The notes: a model not told the origin generated them from the sequence alone. A DNA stretch of 56,897 nt from an uncultured Clostridia bacterium (GCA_944388795.1 CALXKD010000006.1:1-56897); one strand, 5' to 3'. Shown: positions 35,415-43,817, numbered from the stretch's first letter. Made by a program: numbers and translations.

Positions 35415-36011
35415 ATGAGTGATTTGTATGAAGCTAGAAATTCTATATATTGCTATAAAGATAGTGATGTATTAGTAAATAAACTAGATATAAGGGATAA
35501 TAAAAAATTAGAGGAAATAGAAAGAAAGATTGTTTTGGCAAAATTATATGAATTAAGACAAAATCATCAAATAGGAAATTTTGATATGAATCATTTTGTT
35601 GGTATTCATAAGTTCCTTTTTGAAGATATTTATCCATTTGCAGGCTTGTTTAGAAATGAAAATATTGCAAAGGGAAATTTCAGTTTTGCGGAATGGGAAT
35701 ATATAGAAGATGAATTAAGAAAATTACTAAATCAATTGAAAGAAGAAAATTATTTGCAAAATTTAGATAAAGATATGTTTGTTAAAAGATTATCTTATTA
35801 TATGGCAGAATTAAATGTATTACATCCTTTTAGAGAAGGAAATGGAAGAACGATTAGAGAGTTTATCAGACAATTGGCATATAAGAATGGATATGTTTTA
35901 AATCTAAAACATATGAAGCCAAAAGAAATGCTAAATGCCTCTATTCGCTCAGTTGTTGATACAACTGACTTAGAAAGCATTATATCAGAATGCTTAGAAA
36001 AAGAAGCATAG
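35415..36011 (+). CDS. Fic-domain toxin (class I, with separate antitoxin)
   Basis: A 198-residue Fic protein with an intact active site, HPFREGNGR (H137), and the usual core: FVGIHKFLFEDIYPFAGLFR for the flap and start of the fold, and IREFIRQLA after the motif. It has no inhibitory motif of its own, which fits control by the 55-residue partner encoded just upstream. Known class I Fic toxins (VbhT, FicT) add AMP to type II topoisomerases; that target is an inference here. AAAGGAG precedes the ATG. Confidence 0.88.
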   Translation: MSDLYEARNSIYCYKDSDVLVNKLDIRDNKKLEEIERKIVLAKLYELRQNHQIGNFDMNHFVGIHKFLFEDIYPFAGLFRNENIAKGNFSFAEWEYIEDELRKLLNQLKEENYLQNLDKDMFVKRLSYYMAELNVLHPFREGNGRTIREFIRQLAYKNGYVLNLKHMKPKEMLNASIRSVVDTTDLESIISECLEKEA

Positions 36012-36040
36012 AAGAGATTATTAATTTTAATAATTTCTTT
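36012..36040 (+). terminator. Terminator of the Fic toxin-antitoxin operon
   Basis: AAGAGATTATTAA pairs with TTAATAATTTCTTT (one G-U) and ends in T residues just after the Fic stop. Confidence 0.6.
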
Positions 36041-36068
36041 TATATTTTATGTATCATAGGAGGTTTTT

Positions 36069-36587
36069 ATGGATTTTTTAAGTTTAGCAAAAGAACGGTA
36101 TTCGTGTAGAGCTTTTTTAAAAAAGAAGGTTGAAAAAGAAAAAATTGAAAAAATATTAGAAGCGGGAAGAGTTGCTCCAACAGCTGTGAATTTTCAACCA
36201 CAAAGAATTTTAATCCTAGATGATGAAGAAAAATTATCAAGATTGAAGGAATGTACAAAATACGGTTGGGGAGCACCAATGGTTATGATTGTATGCTATG
36301 ATAAAAATGTTTCTTGGAAAAGAAAATATGACAATAAAGATGAAGGGATTATTGATGCTAGTATTGTAACAACACATATGATGCTAGAAGTACAAGATTT
36401 AGGATTAGGAACAACGTGGATTGGTTCATTTGATCCTAAAAAAGTTAGAGAAATATATGAGATTCCAGAAAATCTTGAAATTATTGCATTGTTACCAATC
36501 GGATATCCAGCAGAAGATGCAAAACCAAGTGATGCACATGATAAAAGAAATTCTATGGAAGAAATGGTTTACTGGAATGAATTTTAA
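36069..36587 (+). CDS. Nitroreductase-family protein
   Basis: A 172-residue FMN-dependent oxidoreductase of the nitroreductase fold. It has the N-terminal RYSCRAF motif for FMN phosphate, APTAVNFQPQR, LGTTWIGSFDP and the C-terminal LPIGYPAED. Length is that of the compact members, which act as homodimers with NAD(P)H. Natural substrate unknown. TAGGAGG precedes the ATG. It is probably co-transcribed with the YbaK-like gene 47 bases downstream. Confidence 0.9.
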   Translation: MDFLSLAKERYSCRAFLKKKVEKEKIEKILEAGRVAPTAVNFQPQRILILDDEEKLSRLKECTKYGWGAPMVMIVCYDKNVSWKRKYDNKDEGIIDASIVTTHMMLEVQDLGLGTTWIGSFDPKKVREIYEIPENLEIIALLPIGYPAEDAKPSDAHDKRNSMEEMVYWNEF

Positions 36588-36634
36588 AAATGAAAAAATA
36601 AAGAGTAAATAATTGTTAGAAAGTGGGAATAGAT

Positions 36635-37102
36635 ATGTCATTTGTAAAAGCAAAAGAATATTTGAAACAATATGGACTAGAAAATAAAATTATGGAGTTT
36701 CCTGTTTCTTCAGCAACAGTAGAAGAGGCAGCAAAAGCTGTAAATTGTAAAGAAGAGGAGATTGCAAAAACATTGTCTTTTATTGTAGAGGATAAACCGA
36801 TATTAATTGTTGTTGCAGGAGATAAGAAAATAGATAATCCAAAATATAAAGCAGAATTTCATACAAAGGCAAAAATGATACCATTTGAAAATGTTGAAGA
36901 ATTGGTAGGGCATGAAGTAGGAGGTGTTTGTCCTTTTGGAATTAATGAAAATGTACAAGTGTATTTAGATACTTCACTAAAAAGATTCCCTATTATTTAT
37001 CCTGCCTGTGGAAGTTCTAATAGTGCAATAAAATTAACGATTGAAGAATTAGAAAAGACATCAAATTATGAAAGATGGGTAGATGTTTGTAAAAGTGTTT
37101 AA
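36635..37102 (+). CDS. YbaK/EbsC-type Cys-tRNA(Pro)/aminoacyl-tRNA deacylase
   Basis: A 155-residue single-domain editing protein of the YbaK/ProX superfamily. VEEAAKAVNCKEEEIAKTL, the catalytic-Lys strand VVAGDKKID and GGVCPFGI fit the family, which hydrolyses mischarged tRNAs such as Cys-tRNA(Pro). Exact specificity is not readable. The ATG at 36635 follows GAAAGTGGGA; an in-frame GTG at 36623 would overlap that site. A terminator follows. Confidence 0.85.
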   Translation: MSFVKAKEYLKQYGLENKIMEFPVSSATVEEAAKAVNCKEEEIAKTLSFIVEDKPILIVVAGDKKIDNPKYKAEFHTKAKMIPFENVEELVGHEVGGVCPFGINENVQVYLDTSLKRFPIIYPACGSSNSAIKLTIEELEKTSNYERWVDVCKSV

Positions 37103-37138
37103 ATATAGTAATAACGAATAAAAATATAAAAAATAAAG

Positions 37139-37176
37139 AACATAGCAAAATCAATAAAAATTTGCTATGTTTTTTT
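37139..37176 (+). terminator. Terminator after the YbaK-like gene
   Basis: AACATAGCAAA and TTTGCTATGTT pair around an 11-base loop, followed by seven T. Confidence 0.8.
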
Positions 37177-37246
37177 GAAAAAAATAATTTTTTCGCAAAA
37201 AAGATAATAAAATATAAGTGAAAAAATACGAAAGAAGGTGGTATAT

Positions 37247-37405
37247 ATGAAGAAGGAATTTTCAAAAAATACAACAGTTTTATGCTCATTTAACTGAAAG
37301 GACAATAAACATAGAACTAAACCAAGCCAAAATCCAAATACGCTTCAACAAATCATTAATGATATATTAATGATACAGAAGAACATTGAAAAAGTTAAAT
37401 TTTAA
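37247..37405 (+). pseudogene. Small gene interrupted by an in-frame TGA
   Basis: An ATG after GAAGGTGG opens MKKEFSKNTTVLCSFN, then TGA at 37295-37297. The same frame continues KDNKHRTKPSQNPNTL and on to TAA at 37403, 52 codons in all. A single TGG-to-TGA change would explain it. Alternatively only the first 16 residues are made. I recognise no family. Confidence 0.4.
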
Positions 37406-37650
37406 AAATATAGAAATATAGGGGTTTTTACGACATTTTTGACAAAAAGGATAAATCTTGAAAGTATTAAAAATACTGAAATGCGAAAACTATATAAAAA
37501 TATCTAATAAAAATACAGATTTTCTTAGAAAAAATTTTTTATTTGTTACTATTGCTGAAGATGAAGATTTATTGACTTTGTAAAATAGGTTGTAATAATA
37601 TTATCATAAATGATAGTGTAGTAATAGTTTAATAAATAGGGTGTGGTCGT
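37406..37650 (+). other. Intergenic stretch with a possible 41-residue frame
   Basis: The only frame worth noting starts with TTG at 37458, after AAAAAGGAT, and runs to 37583 (LKVLKILKCENYIKISNKN, then a more acidic tail). With a non-ATG start and no homologue in mind, it is only a candidate. Confidence 0.2.
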
Positions 37651-37965
37651 ATGGGAAGTTTAGGTATTAATTTTAAAGAACTCTTTTTAAAAAAGCATGG
37701 ACAACAAGTTTTTAAATATATTGTTAAACAAATAAAAGAAGAGTATAATGGTAATTGTGATATAAATTATATTGATACTATATCCACAGTTGCTTTTATA
37801 TCATATTTTAGCGTAACTGATACAAGTAAAATTCGTTTATTGGGTAGTATTTCAAAAGATATTGATATAAAAAACATTAAAAAAATTCATAATAAATCTA
37901 TATCTATAATTCAAAATTATATAGGAAATAGTAATAATGGAAATACAAAAAGAGGAGAAACATAA
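37651..37965 (+). CDS. Small hypothetical protein
   Basis: A 104-residue protein with no membrane helix or motif that I recognise. The first 40 residues are basic and amphipathic (FKELFLKKHGQQVFKYIVK), the middle hydrophobic and beta-prone (ISTVAFISYFSVTD), and the tail polar (GNSNNGNTKRGE). The start has a weak GGGTGTGG site. The 3' end can form a hairpin (GAGGAGAAAC with GTTCTCCTC) across the stop codon, without a T run. Between here and 38072 I see nothing else. Confidence 0.45.
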   Translation: MGSLGINFKELFLKKHGQQVFKYIVKQIKEEYNGNCDINYIDTISTVAFISYFSVTDTSKIRLLGSISKDIDIKNIKKIHNKSISIIQNYIGNSNNGNTKRGET

Positions 37966-38072
37966 AGTTCTCCTCCTCTTGCTAGTCCTTAAATTAAGTC
38001 CTAGAAAACCTACAAAGCTGATTCATAATCGAAACAAATTTTTACATGCTACACAAACTACGCAAAGTCATC

Positions 38073-38516
38073 TTACCAAGTAATAGTGAAATCAAAGTAT
38101 GATGACTGTCCGTTCGTTGTTCCGCTCCATGGCTGTACGTAGATATAATAATCTCCGCCAACGCTTAAGAAAAGATTTTTCTCAATTGTTGAGCCATCTC
38201 CACGTACATATCCAACATCACCTTTAATTCCAACCGGGTTTACAACCCATACTTTATAAGTCATGTTAGCATTGCCAGTTGCTCGTACCTTTACAGTAGG
38301 GTTGAATCCCATATAGCGAAGTTGCACAACAGAAGCCATGTTATGCTTAAGTTCCATCGTAAATGAACTGGAATCCCGTGTTGTTGCCTCTGTTGTTTCT
38401 GCAACAGTATCTTTCGTTGTGTCCTGATTTGTCTCAGCTGCAAAAACAGTTGAAGGTGCAATAAGCATTGCTCCCATTGTCATTACAGCAATCACCTTTT
38501 TCATAAATTTAAACAT
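38073..38516 (-). CDS. Secreted protein of unknown function, compositionally foreign
   Basis: A 147-residue protein with a textbook signal peptide (MFKFMKKVIAVMTMGAMLIA, cleavage probably after VFA), a Thr/Glu-rich linker (residues 28-50) and a beta-rich domain of about 95 residues ending FDFTITW. AAGGAGAAC precedes the ATG. Codon choice (GTACGT, CCGTTC, GCTCCA, GGGTTT) is clearly less AT-biased than every neighbour, which suggests recent transfer. It has its own consensus promoter with a palindrome at the start of the transcript. Function unknown; an extracellular adhesive or binding domain is possible. Confidence 0.8.
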   Translation of the reverse strand: MFKFMKKVIAVMTMGAMLIAPSTVFAAETNQDTTKDTVAETTEATTRDSSSFTMELKHNMASVVQLRYMGFNPTVKVRATGNANMTYKVWVVNPVGIKGDVGYVRGDGSTIEKNLFLSVGGDYYIYVQPWSGTTNGQSSYFDFTITW

Positions 38517-38555
38517 AATAGTTCTCCTTTTAAACTTATGAATCAGCTCTGAGAT

Positions 38556-38608
38556 GCAAGTTATACTTGCGTAATTACTATTATAGATACTACTACATAA
38601 AATGTCAA
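38556..38608 (-). promoter_or_regulatory. Promoter with downstream palindromic operator for the secreted protein
   Basis: On the minus strand a perfect TTGACA (complement of 38603-38608) and perfect TATAAT (complement of 38580-38585) have 17-base spacing. The palindrome GCAAGT-ATA-ACTTGC (38556-38570) falls at the expected transcription start, where a repressor would block initiation. Confidence 0.7.
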
Positions 38609-38688
38609 TAATTACTTGTAAAAAAATCCTGTTTTTCCCTTAAATTATTAGTGCTTTGTCGAAACCTAATACAATATACTCATTTGTA

Positions 38689-38735
38689 TTTTTTAAACAC
38701 AATTCTAATTAACTGTTAGAATTGTGTTTAAAAAA
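38689..38735. repeat. 20-bp perfect inverted repeat with 7-base spacer
   Basis: Arms 38689-38708 and 38716-38735 are exact complements (TTTTTTAAACACAATTCTAA and its reverse). T and A runs at the outer ends would make it a terminator on either strand, but no gene obviously needs one here. It lies between two divergent promoters. Confidence 0.8.
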
Positions 38736-38752
38736 TTATCACAATATATATA

Positions 38753-38781
38753 TTGACTTTCATTTTAACATAATATATAAT
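38753..38781 (+). promoter_or_regulatory. Promoter of the 60-residue membrane peptide gene
   Basis: TTGACT (38753-38758) and a perfect TATAAT (38776-38781) are 17 bases apart, followed by AGGGGG and the ATG at 38805. Confidence 0.7.
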
Positions 38782-38804
38782 TTGAAAAAAAGGGGGATTC
38801 AATA

Positions 38805-38987
38805 ATGAATAAATTAAGTAAAATATTATTGACTTTTGTTATTATACTTGTAATTGCGTTGATAACTATGACCGTTCTATTTTTTAATATGAAAAATCTA
38901 GCTTACTATAATTATTCTATATACGAATCACAAAAAGATTTATCAAACTCTTTGGAAAAACAATTAGAAGAATATAGACAAAAATAA
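38805..38987 (+). CDS. Small single-pass membrane protein
   Basis: A 60-residue protein with one strong membrane helix (about residues 8-28, LLTFVIILVIALITMTVLFF) and a charged, helix-forming tail (SQKDLSNSLEKQLEEYRQK). It has its own near-consensus promoter, an AGGGGG ribosome binding site and a terminator, so it is a genuine transcription unit. It belongs to no family I know. The coiled-coil-like tail suggests it oligomerises or tethers a partner. Confidence 0.6.
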   Translation: MNKLSKILLTFVIILVIALITMTVLFFNMKNLAYYNYSIYESQKDLSNSLEKQLEEYRQK

Positions 38988-38991
38988 AAAC

Positions 38992-39032
38992 TTGATAAGA
39001 ATAGGCATTTTGATCTGTTCTTATCAAATTTT
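38992..39032. terminator. Terminator after the small membrane protein
   Basis: TTGATAAGAA pairs with TTCTTATCAA around a 16-base loop and is followed by T-rich sequence. It lies between converging genes. Confidence 0.65.
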
Positions 39033-39045
39033 TATTCTATTTTAA

Positions 39046-39447
39046 TTATTTTGAATATTTGGTCCTTATTTCTTCTAGTAGTTCAACTTGTTCTTCCATA
39101 TTTGATACAGTACAAATATATTGATTATCTTTTATTTTATCAAAATACAAATCTAAATCAGAGTTTGGTCTTGATTCTATATTATCTATATCAATATTGG
39201 TAAAACAATTAAAATAAATTTTATAATAAATATCTCTGTAAGTAAGAGGTACTGTTATTTTTTCTAAATTGATTTCATCATAATAATCATCTAATTCCAT
39301 TAATGAAACAATCTCTCTTTTTTCGTTCTCTGTTATATTATCTATTTTAGTAATATCATCTCCAAAAAGATTATACATAAAGGAGATAACTATTGCTAAA
39401 AATATTATTAAAATAACTGTAATTATAGATATAATTATTTTTTTCAT
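39046..39447 (-). CDS. Membrane-anchored protein of unknown function
   Basis: A 133-residue protein with one N-terminal membrane helix (about residues 4-26) and an acidic extracytoplasmic domain (EINLEKITVPLTYRDIYYK, then a segment with two Cys and many Asp/Asn). The start at 39447 follows GGAGGAG; the upstream ATG at 39459 overlaps that site. It lies just downstream of the broken sigma/anti-sigma-like genes on the same strand and may be the last intact member of that operon. No family recognised. Confidence 0.5.
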   Translation of the reverse strand: MKKIIISIITVILIIFLAIVISFMYNLFGDDITKIDNITENEKREIVSLMELDDYYDEINLEKITVPLTYRDIYYKIYFNCFTNIDIDNIESRPNSDLDLYFDKIKDNQYICTVSNMEEQVELLEEIRTKYSK

Positions 39448-39530
39448 AAACTCCTCCATAATTTCATATTATTTATAATAATATAAAAACAATAAATTAT
39501 CAACAATTATATTTATATATTAACTTTATA

Positions 39531-40661
39531 CTATCTACCCCAATATGCTTGATAACCACTTATTATTTCTCCTGTTGTAGTATCTACATAATAGTATTTG
39601 TTCATACCTTCTTTTACATATTGATTATGATCCATATAATCTTTCCATTTTGCATCATGTTCTACTTTTATTTTCCATACTTTTCTTGTTATATTTTCAG
39701 TTTTATAATATGTTTCATCTTCCATAGTACCTGTAAATCATATTTATTATTTTCAAGTTGATATATAAAAGCATTCATTTTTTCTATTGATAAGTTACTT
39801 GTTATATTAGTAATTTCATGAGGGCTCATTCTTGCTCTTTATTTTTTACAATGTTTATGGCTTCTTCTTCTGTTATTACGGCAGGATTATTTTGATAGGT
39901 ATTATCATTATTTATTGATACTGAGTTTAAATATATTTCTCCGTTACAATTCAAAAAAGAAACATTAAAAGATTCATTTTTATTTGGTATTTCATCATAA
40001 TATGTAGAGAAATTTGCAACTAATAATATATTTGTTTGATTTTGAAAAGCATTGTTTTCAGAACTTGTTTTAGATAAAGTATATTTACCTTCTTCTATAC
40101 CTAACTTGTTATATATATCTGTGGCTACTTTGCTAATTTCTTCATTGTTTATTCCTGTAAATCGAGATGTTTATATTTTAAGTCCATACCATTAAAACCA
40201 ATAAAATCCCCATCATTGTCATTTAATTGAAACATAAGACCTACTTCATATCACCATTTTGTTTTTACCATATAATAACTGTCTACAGTTTCATCATAAC
40301 CTCTTTTTAATTCTATTCTATTTATTGTTTGATTTTTATAACCTATTTTTTCTAATATTTCAAGATCTTTTGCTTCATCTTCACTGATTAATTCTTTCTT
40401 TTTCTGTAAGTTCTGTTGGGGGTAATTTATTTATCATTTCTTCTTCTGTATAACTTTTAGGTTCTTTCCATATTTTTTCATATAAATTTGTTGTAGCAAA
40501 TACAACTCCTGTTCCTAAACCTAATACAATTAAAATCGTTGCAACTGATTTTGTTATTTTATTCATTTTTGGCAAGTATTTTCCTACTCTTTAAATTCGG
40601 ATACAGCTATTTTCATTTGTGATTTTTCAATTATATTTTTTATTATTTTATTTTCGTTCAT
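39531..40661 (-). pseudogene. Broken membrane-anchored partner protein of an ECF sigma factor
   Basis: Joining minus-strand frames from MNENKIIKNIIEKSQMKIA through a membrane helix (SVATILIVLGLGTGVVFA) to GEIISGYQAYWGR gives one protein of about 370 residues. It is broken by a TAG early on, a shift before MNKITKS, a shift near 40385, an in-frame TGA after MVKTKW, a shift near 40160, a TGA near 39833 and a shift near 39735. The gene follows the sigma-factor remnant with overlap, and its one-helix layout fits an anti-sigma or sigma-controlled exported protein. Only short intact frames remain. Confidence 0.65.
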
Positions 40662-41200
40662 AACCATACCCCCTTTTTTCTAATTCTCTCTTTAATTTTT
40701 TTCGTATTCTTGACAACCTTGATTTTACTTTGATCTCTGATATTTTAAGTCCTTAGATATATCTTTTATTTTTTTTGAAAAATAGTAATAACTTATAAAT
40801 ATTTTTCTATCTTCGCCTTTCATCTTTTCTAACTCTTCTATAATAATAGCTGTTTTTCTTTTTCTTCTGCTGTATAGTAGACAGCTATATTACTATATAT
40901 AGTTCTTTCTAAAATTTCAATATCTAAGTTTTGATTTGTAATATTCCTTTGTTTTTTCATAGTTAAATTTTTTGTTATTTTTGCAATATATGGTTTTATT
41001 TCTTTGTTTATATCTAATTTATCACGATTTTGCCATATTACTAAAAAGACATCTGAAGCAAATTCTTTTATATCTTTACTTATAAAATTATATTTGCTAT
41101 TTTTTATGATAACAAAAACATATCCATCAAAGTCTTTTATAATATTTGTTATATCAAGTTTTTCATCAAAAATATATTACCTTATTTTTTTATTACTCAT
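40648..41200 (-). pseudogene. Broken ECF-type sigma-70 factor
   Basis: Minus-strand frames reassemble an ECF sigma factor of about 180 residues. The region 2 part reads IKEFASDVFLVIWQNRDKLD then KPYIAKITKNL. The region 4 part reads LEKMKGEDRKIFISYYYFS then KVKSRLSRIRKKLKREL. The ATG at 41200 has AGGAGC upstream, but the frame meets TAA after seven codons. Further shifts occur near 40850 and near 40745. With region 2 and 4 split it cannot make a working sigma factor. Confidence 0.7.
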
Positions 41201-41261
41201 TTTGCTTAGAGCTCCTTTTTTATATATCCATCTACATATTACCATAAAGGTAACATTAAAA

Positions 41262-41328
41262 TAAAAAAAGATTAGTTTTCTGTCTGAAGTAATCTATACT
41301 TTACAATAATTTATTTATAACTAATCTT
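41262..41328 (-). terminator. Possible terminator of the 100-residue membrane protein gene
   Basis: On the minus strand AAGATTAGTT and AACTAATCTT pair across a 40-base loop and are followed by seven T. The long loop makes it weaker than the other terminators here. Confidence 0.45.
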
Positions 41329-41356
41329 ATTAACTTTGCAGGATTTATTATTGATT

Positions 41357-41659
41357 TCAAGTTATAAATATATAAAATCCATAACCTAATATATATGATA
41401 AAACACATATAAAAATATATAATATGATATTGATTCCTAATTTTTTATTTAAGAAAATGTTTAGTGGAAGTAATAAAATTATAAATATTAAAATTATTGC
41501 AATTTCAATATAATTTTTATAATTTATCATTGACCAAGATATACCTAAAAAAGTTAAAAAACTAAAAAATCCTATTGTAAAGTTATATACTAATGCACTT
41601 ATTAAAAACAATGTTTTTTTCAATTTTCTATCATTTTTATTAATTATATTATTATTCAT
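41357..41659 (-). CDS. Small polytopic membrane protein
   Basis: A 100-residue protein with about three membrane helices (LFLISALVYNFTIGFFSFL, IEIAIILIFIILLLPLNIF and a C-terminal one to the end) and a lysine-rich N-terminus. AAGGAGG precedes the ATG. No family recognised. It lies in the decaying segment, but its frame is intact. Confidence 0.55.
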   Translation of the reverse strand: MNNNIINKNDRKLKKTLFLISALVYNFTIGFFSFLTFLGISWSMINYKNYIEIAIILIFIILLLPLNIFLNKKLGINIILYIFICVLSYILGYGFYIFIT

Positions 41660-41850
41660 TAAGTATATCCTCCTTATATAAGAGATTTCACATTATTAAT
41701 TTATCCTCTCCATAATAAACAGAAACTTATTAGAAATCCTATTATATTATATATTATATAAACTATATTGGTAATTTTTATTTTCTTTTTTTGGTTACTT
41801 TTTTTTATATTATCATTTTTAATAGAATTAAAAAATATAATATAGAAATA
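41660..41850. other. Gene-free stretch upstream of tRNA-Arg terminator
   Basis: Very AT-rich. A minus-strand frame with a hydrophobic end (NIVYIIYNIIGFLISFCLL) reaches a stop near 41702 but has no usable start codon, so it is probably another remnant. No promoter or structured RNA stands out. Confidence 0.3.
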
Positions 41851-41881
41851 AAAAAACAAGAGTTTGAAAACTCTTGTTTTT
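41851..41881 (-). terminator. Terminator of tRNA-Arg (TCT)
   Basis: AAAACAAGAGTTT and AAACTCTTGTTTT pair around loop GA. On the minus strand a T run follows directly after the tRNA. Confidence 0.8.
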
Positions 41882-41958
<77 letters not shown>

Positions 41959-42058
41959 ATAGCTAAATAACAATAAATATAATAGCACAAATATAAGCTT
42001 GTGTCAATGATTTTAAGACAAAAAATGAAAAATAATCATTTAATTTGATAAAAATATT

Positions 42059-42685
42059 TTAAAACTTAAATATTAGACCAATAATACCAAAAAGAATAAA
42101 TAAACTATTAGAAATGATTTCTATGATATTCTGATTAAATTTCATACTTAAAATTTTACCACATAAAATTGCTAAAAGATTACTACAAACCATGCCTAAG
42201 ATAGAGCCAATAATCAAAGATAATTTATATTCAGGATATTGAATACCAAGTCCAATAGAAGAAAGAAATGTTTTATCTCCTAATTCTCCTATCAATATAC
42301 AAAATGCAATGATAAATAAATAGTTGATTTTCCATTTACACAATTTAGAAATGAAACCTGTTTTACTTCCCTCTTTATCATGTACATTAATAGAAGAGTA
42401 TTTTCTTTTCATAGAAATAAATCCTACTATTCCAAATACAATAAAAGAAAGATAAGTAAATAAATTTAAGTAGTAGGAAAAGCTTTCATTGTTAATAGAG
42501 CCTAATTGACTACCTAAAAGAATAGCTAATCCGTGACTAAGAAAAGTTCCCAAAGCAATACCTAATAAAATATTTTTTATTTTACTTTTAGTTGAAAAAG
42601 ACAAAACCATAATTTGCGTTTTATCACCTAACTCAGCTAAAAAAATAATGGTAAAAGATAAGAATAATGGATATAAAAAATTCAT
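42059..42685 (-). CDS. GDT1/TMEM165 (UPF0016) family cation transporter
   Basis: A 208-residue protein with six membrane helices arranged as two similar halves. Each half carries the family signature E-x-GDKT: LAELGDKTQI near residue 20 and LIGELGDKTFLSS near residue 137. Members move Mn2+ or Ca2+, often out of the cytoplasm. Bacterial relatives are frequently preceded by a manganese riboswitch; I looked in 42686-42875 and see none. It is divergent from the GldA-like operon. Confidence 0.9.
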   Translation of the reverse strand: MNFLYPLFLSFTIIFLAELGDKTQIMVLSFSTKSKIKNILLGIALGTFLSHGLAILLGSQLGSINNESFSYYLNLFTYLSFIVFGIVGFISMKRKYSSINVHDKEGSKTGFISKLCKWKINYLFIIAFCILIGELGDKTFLSSIGLGIQYPEYKLSLIIGSILGMVCSNLLAILCGKILSMKFNQNIIEIISNSLFILFGIIGLIFKF

Positions 42686-42810
42686 AAATTGACCTCATTT
42701 CTTAATTAATAAATATGAAAAAGAAAAGATTTTTATGAGGAAAAATAGAAAATATAAATTTGGCAAAATGGTATATCCCTAGAAGTTTATGTGAATTTTT
42801 TGTGAAATTC

Positions 42811-42839
42811 TTTACATCAATAAATTAAAATGATAATAT
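42811..42839 (+). promoter_or_regulatory. Promoter of the GldA/F/G-like operon
   Basis: TTTACA (42811-42816) and TAATAT (42834-42839) are 17 bases apart. Just upstream a dyad GAATTT-TTTGTG-AAATTC (42793-42810) could bind a regulator. Confidence 0.5.
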
Positions 42840-42875
42840 GTTCATGATATAAATAAAATCAAAGGAGGAATTTTT

Positions 42876-43817
42876 GTGATAGAGGTAAAAAATGTTACAA
42901 AAAAGTATGGAAAAGCAGTAGCCGTAGAAGATATAAGCTTTTCTATAAATGATGGCGAAATTGTAGGACTACTTGGACCTAATGGGGCAGGAAAAAGTAC
43001 AACCATGAATATCTTAACTGGTTATATAGAGCAGACATCTGGTGAAGTAACAATTGAAGGATATAATACATTAAGAAAACCTAGAAAGGCCAAGAAACAA
43101 ATAGGGTATATGCCAGAGGGAGTACCTCTTTATCCAGAACTAACCGTAAAAGAATTTGTGACATATATGGCAGAATTGAAGCAAGTAGACAGAAAAGTAA
43201 GAAAAGAAAAAGTAGAAAAAGTAATTGAACAAACAGGATTAAAAGATGTTGAAAATAAATTAACTAGAAATTTATCTAGAGGATATAAACAAAGAGTTAG
43301 TATGGCAGGAGCATTAGTAGGAGAACCTAAAATATTAATATTAGATGAGCCAACTGTAGGACTAGATCCAAAACAAATTACAGAAATCAGGAGCTTAATA
43401 AAAGAGCTTGGAAAGACACATACAATTATTCTAAGCTCACATATTTTATCAGAAGTAAGTCAAATATGTAATAAGGTTATCATTATTAATAAAGGTAAAA
43501 TTATAGCAATTGATACACCAGAAAACTTGGAGGATAAAGTAAATAATAATAATTGTATCTATGTTACAGTAGAGGATACAGAAAATAAAATTTCAAATAT
43601 AAAAGATAAAATAAAAGATGTTAAAAATATAGAGCTTGTTCAAGAAAATGAAGATGGAACAAAACAATATTTAATTGAGGCCAATAAAGATATTGATTTA
43701 AGAAAGAAAATTTTCTCTGAATTTGCAAAAGAAAATATAACTATATTTGAAATGAAAAAGGCGGATACAACATTAGAAGATGCATTTATGAAATTAATAG
43801 AAGGAGGAAATAAATAA
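42876..43817 (+). CDS. ABC transporter ATP-binding protein (GldA-like)
   Basis: A 313-residue cassette ATPase with Walker A GPNGAGKSTT, signature LSRGYKQRV, Walker B LILDEPTVGLDP and the switch His in SSHILSEV. The roughly 90-residue C-terminal extension and the variant signature fit ATPases of the GldA group that work with a GldF-type permease and a GldG-type auxiliary protein, both encoded directly downstream. The role of these systems outside gliding bacteria is not known. AAAGGAGG precedes the start, and the stop overlaps the permease ATG by one base. Confidence 0.88.
   Translation: MIEVKNVTKKYGKAVAVEDISFSINDGEIVGLLGPNGAGKSTTMNILTGYIEQTSGEVTIEGYNTLRKPRKAKKQIGYMPEGVPLYPELTVKEFVTYMAELKQVDRKVRKEKVEKVIEQTGLKDVENKLTRNLSRGYKQRVSMAGALVGEPKILILDEPTVGLDPKQITEIRSLIKELGKTHTIILSSHILSEVSQICNKVIIINKGKIIAIDTPENLEDKVNNNNCIYVTVEDTENKISNIKDKIKDVKNIELVQENEDGTKQYLIEANKDIDLRKKIFSEFAKENITIFEMKKADTTLEDAFMKLIEGGNK

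Noticed and set aside
37247-37405. Selenocysteine at the in-frame TGA
   Set aside because: No stable hairpin with a SECIS-like loop follows the TGA, the residue is preceded by Asn rather than a redox motif, and no sel gene is in the window.
39531-41200. Programmed frameshifting or a reassigned TGA in the sigma/partner genes
   Set aside because: There are too many separate defects of different kinds, including TAG, TAA and TGA stops, and no slippery sites. TGA ends many intact genes elsewhere in the window.
42686-42875. Manganese (yybP-ykoY) riboswitch before the GDT1 gene
   Set aside because: The leader lacks the paired GGGGAGUA-type motifs and strong stems expected for that class.
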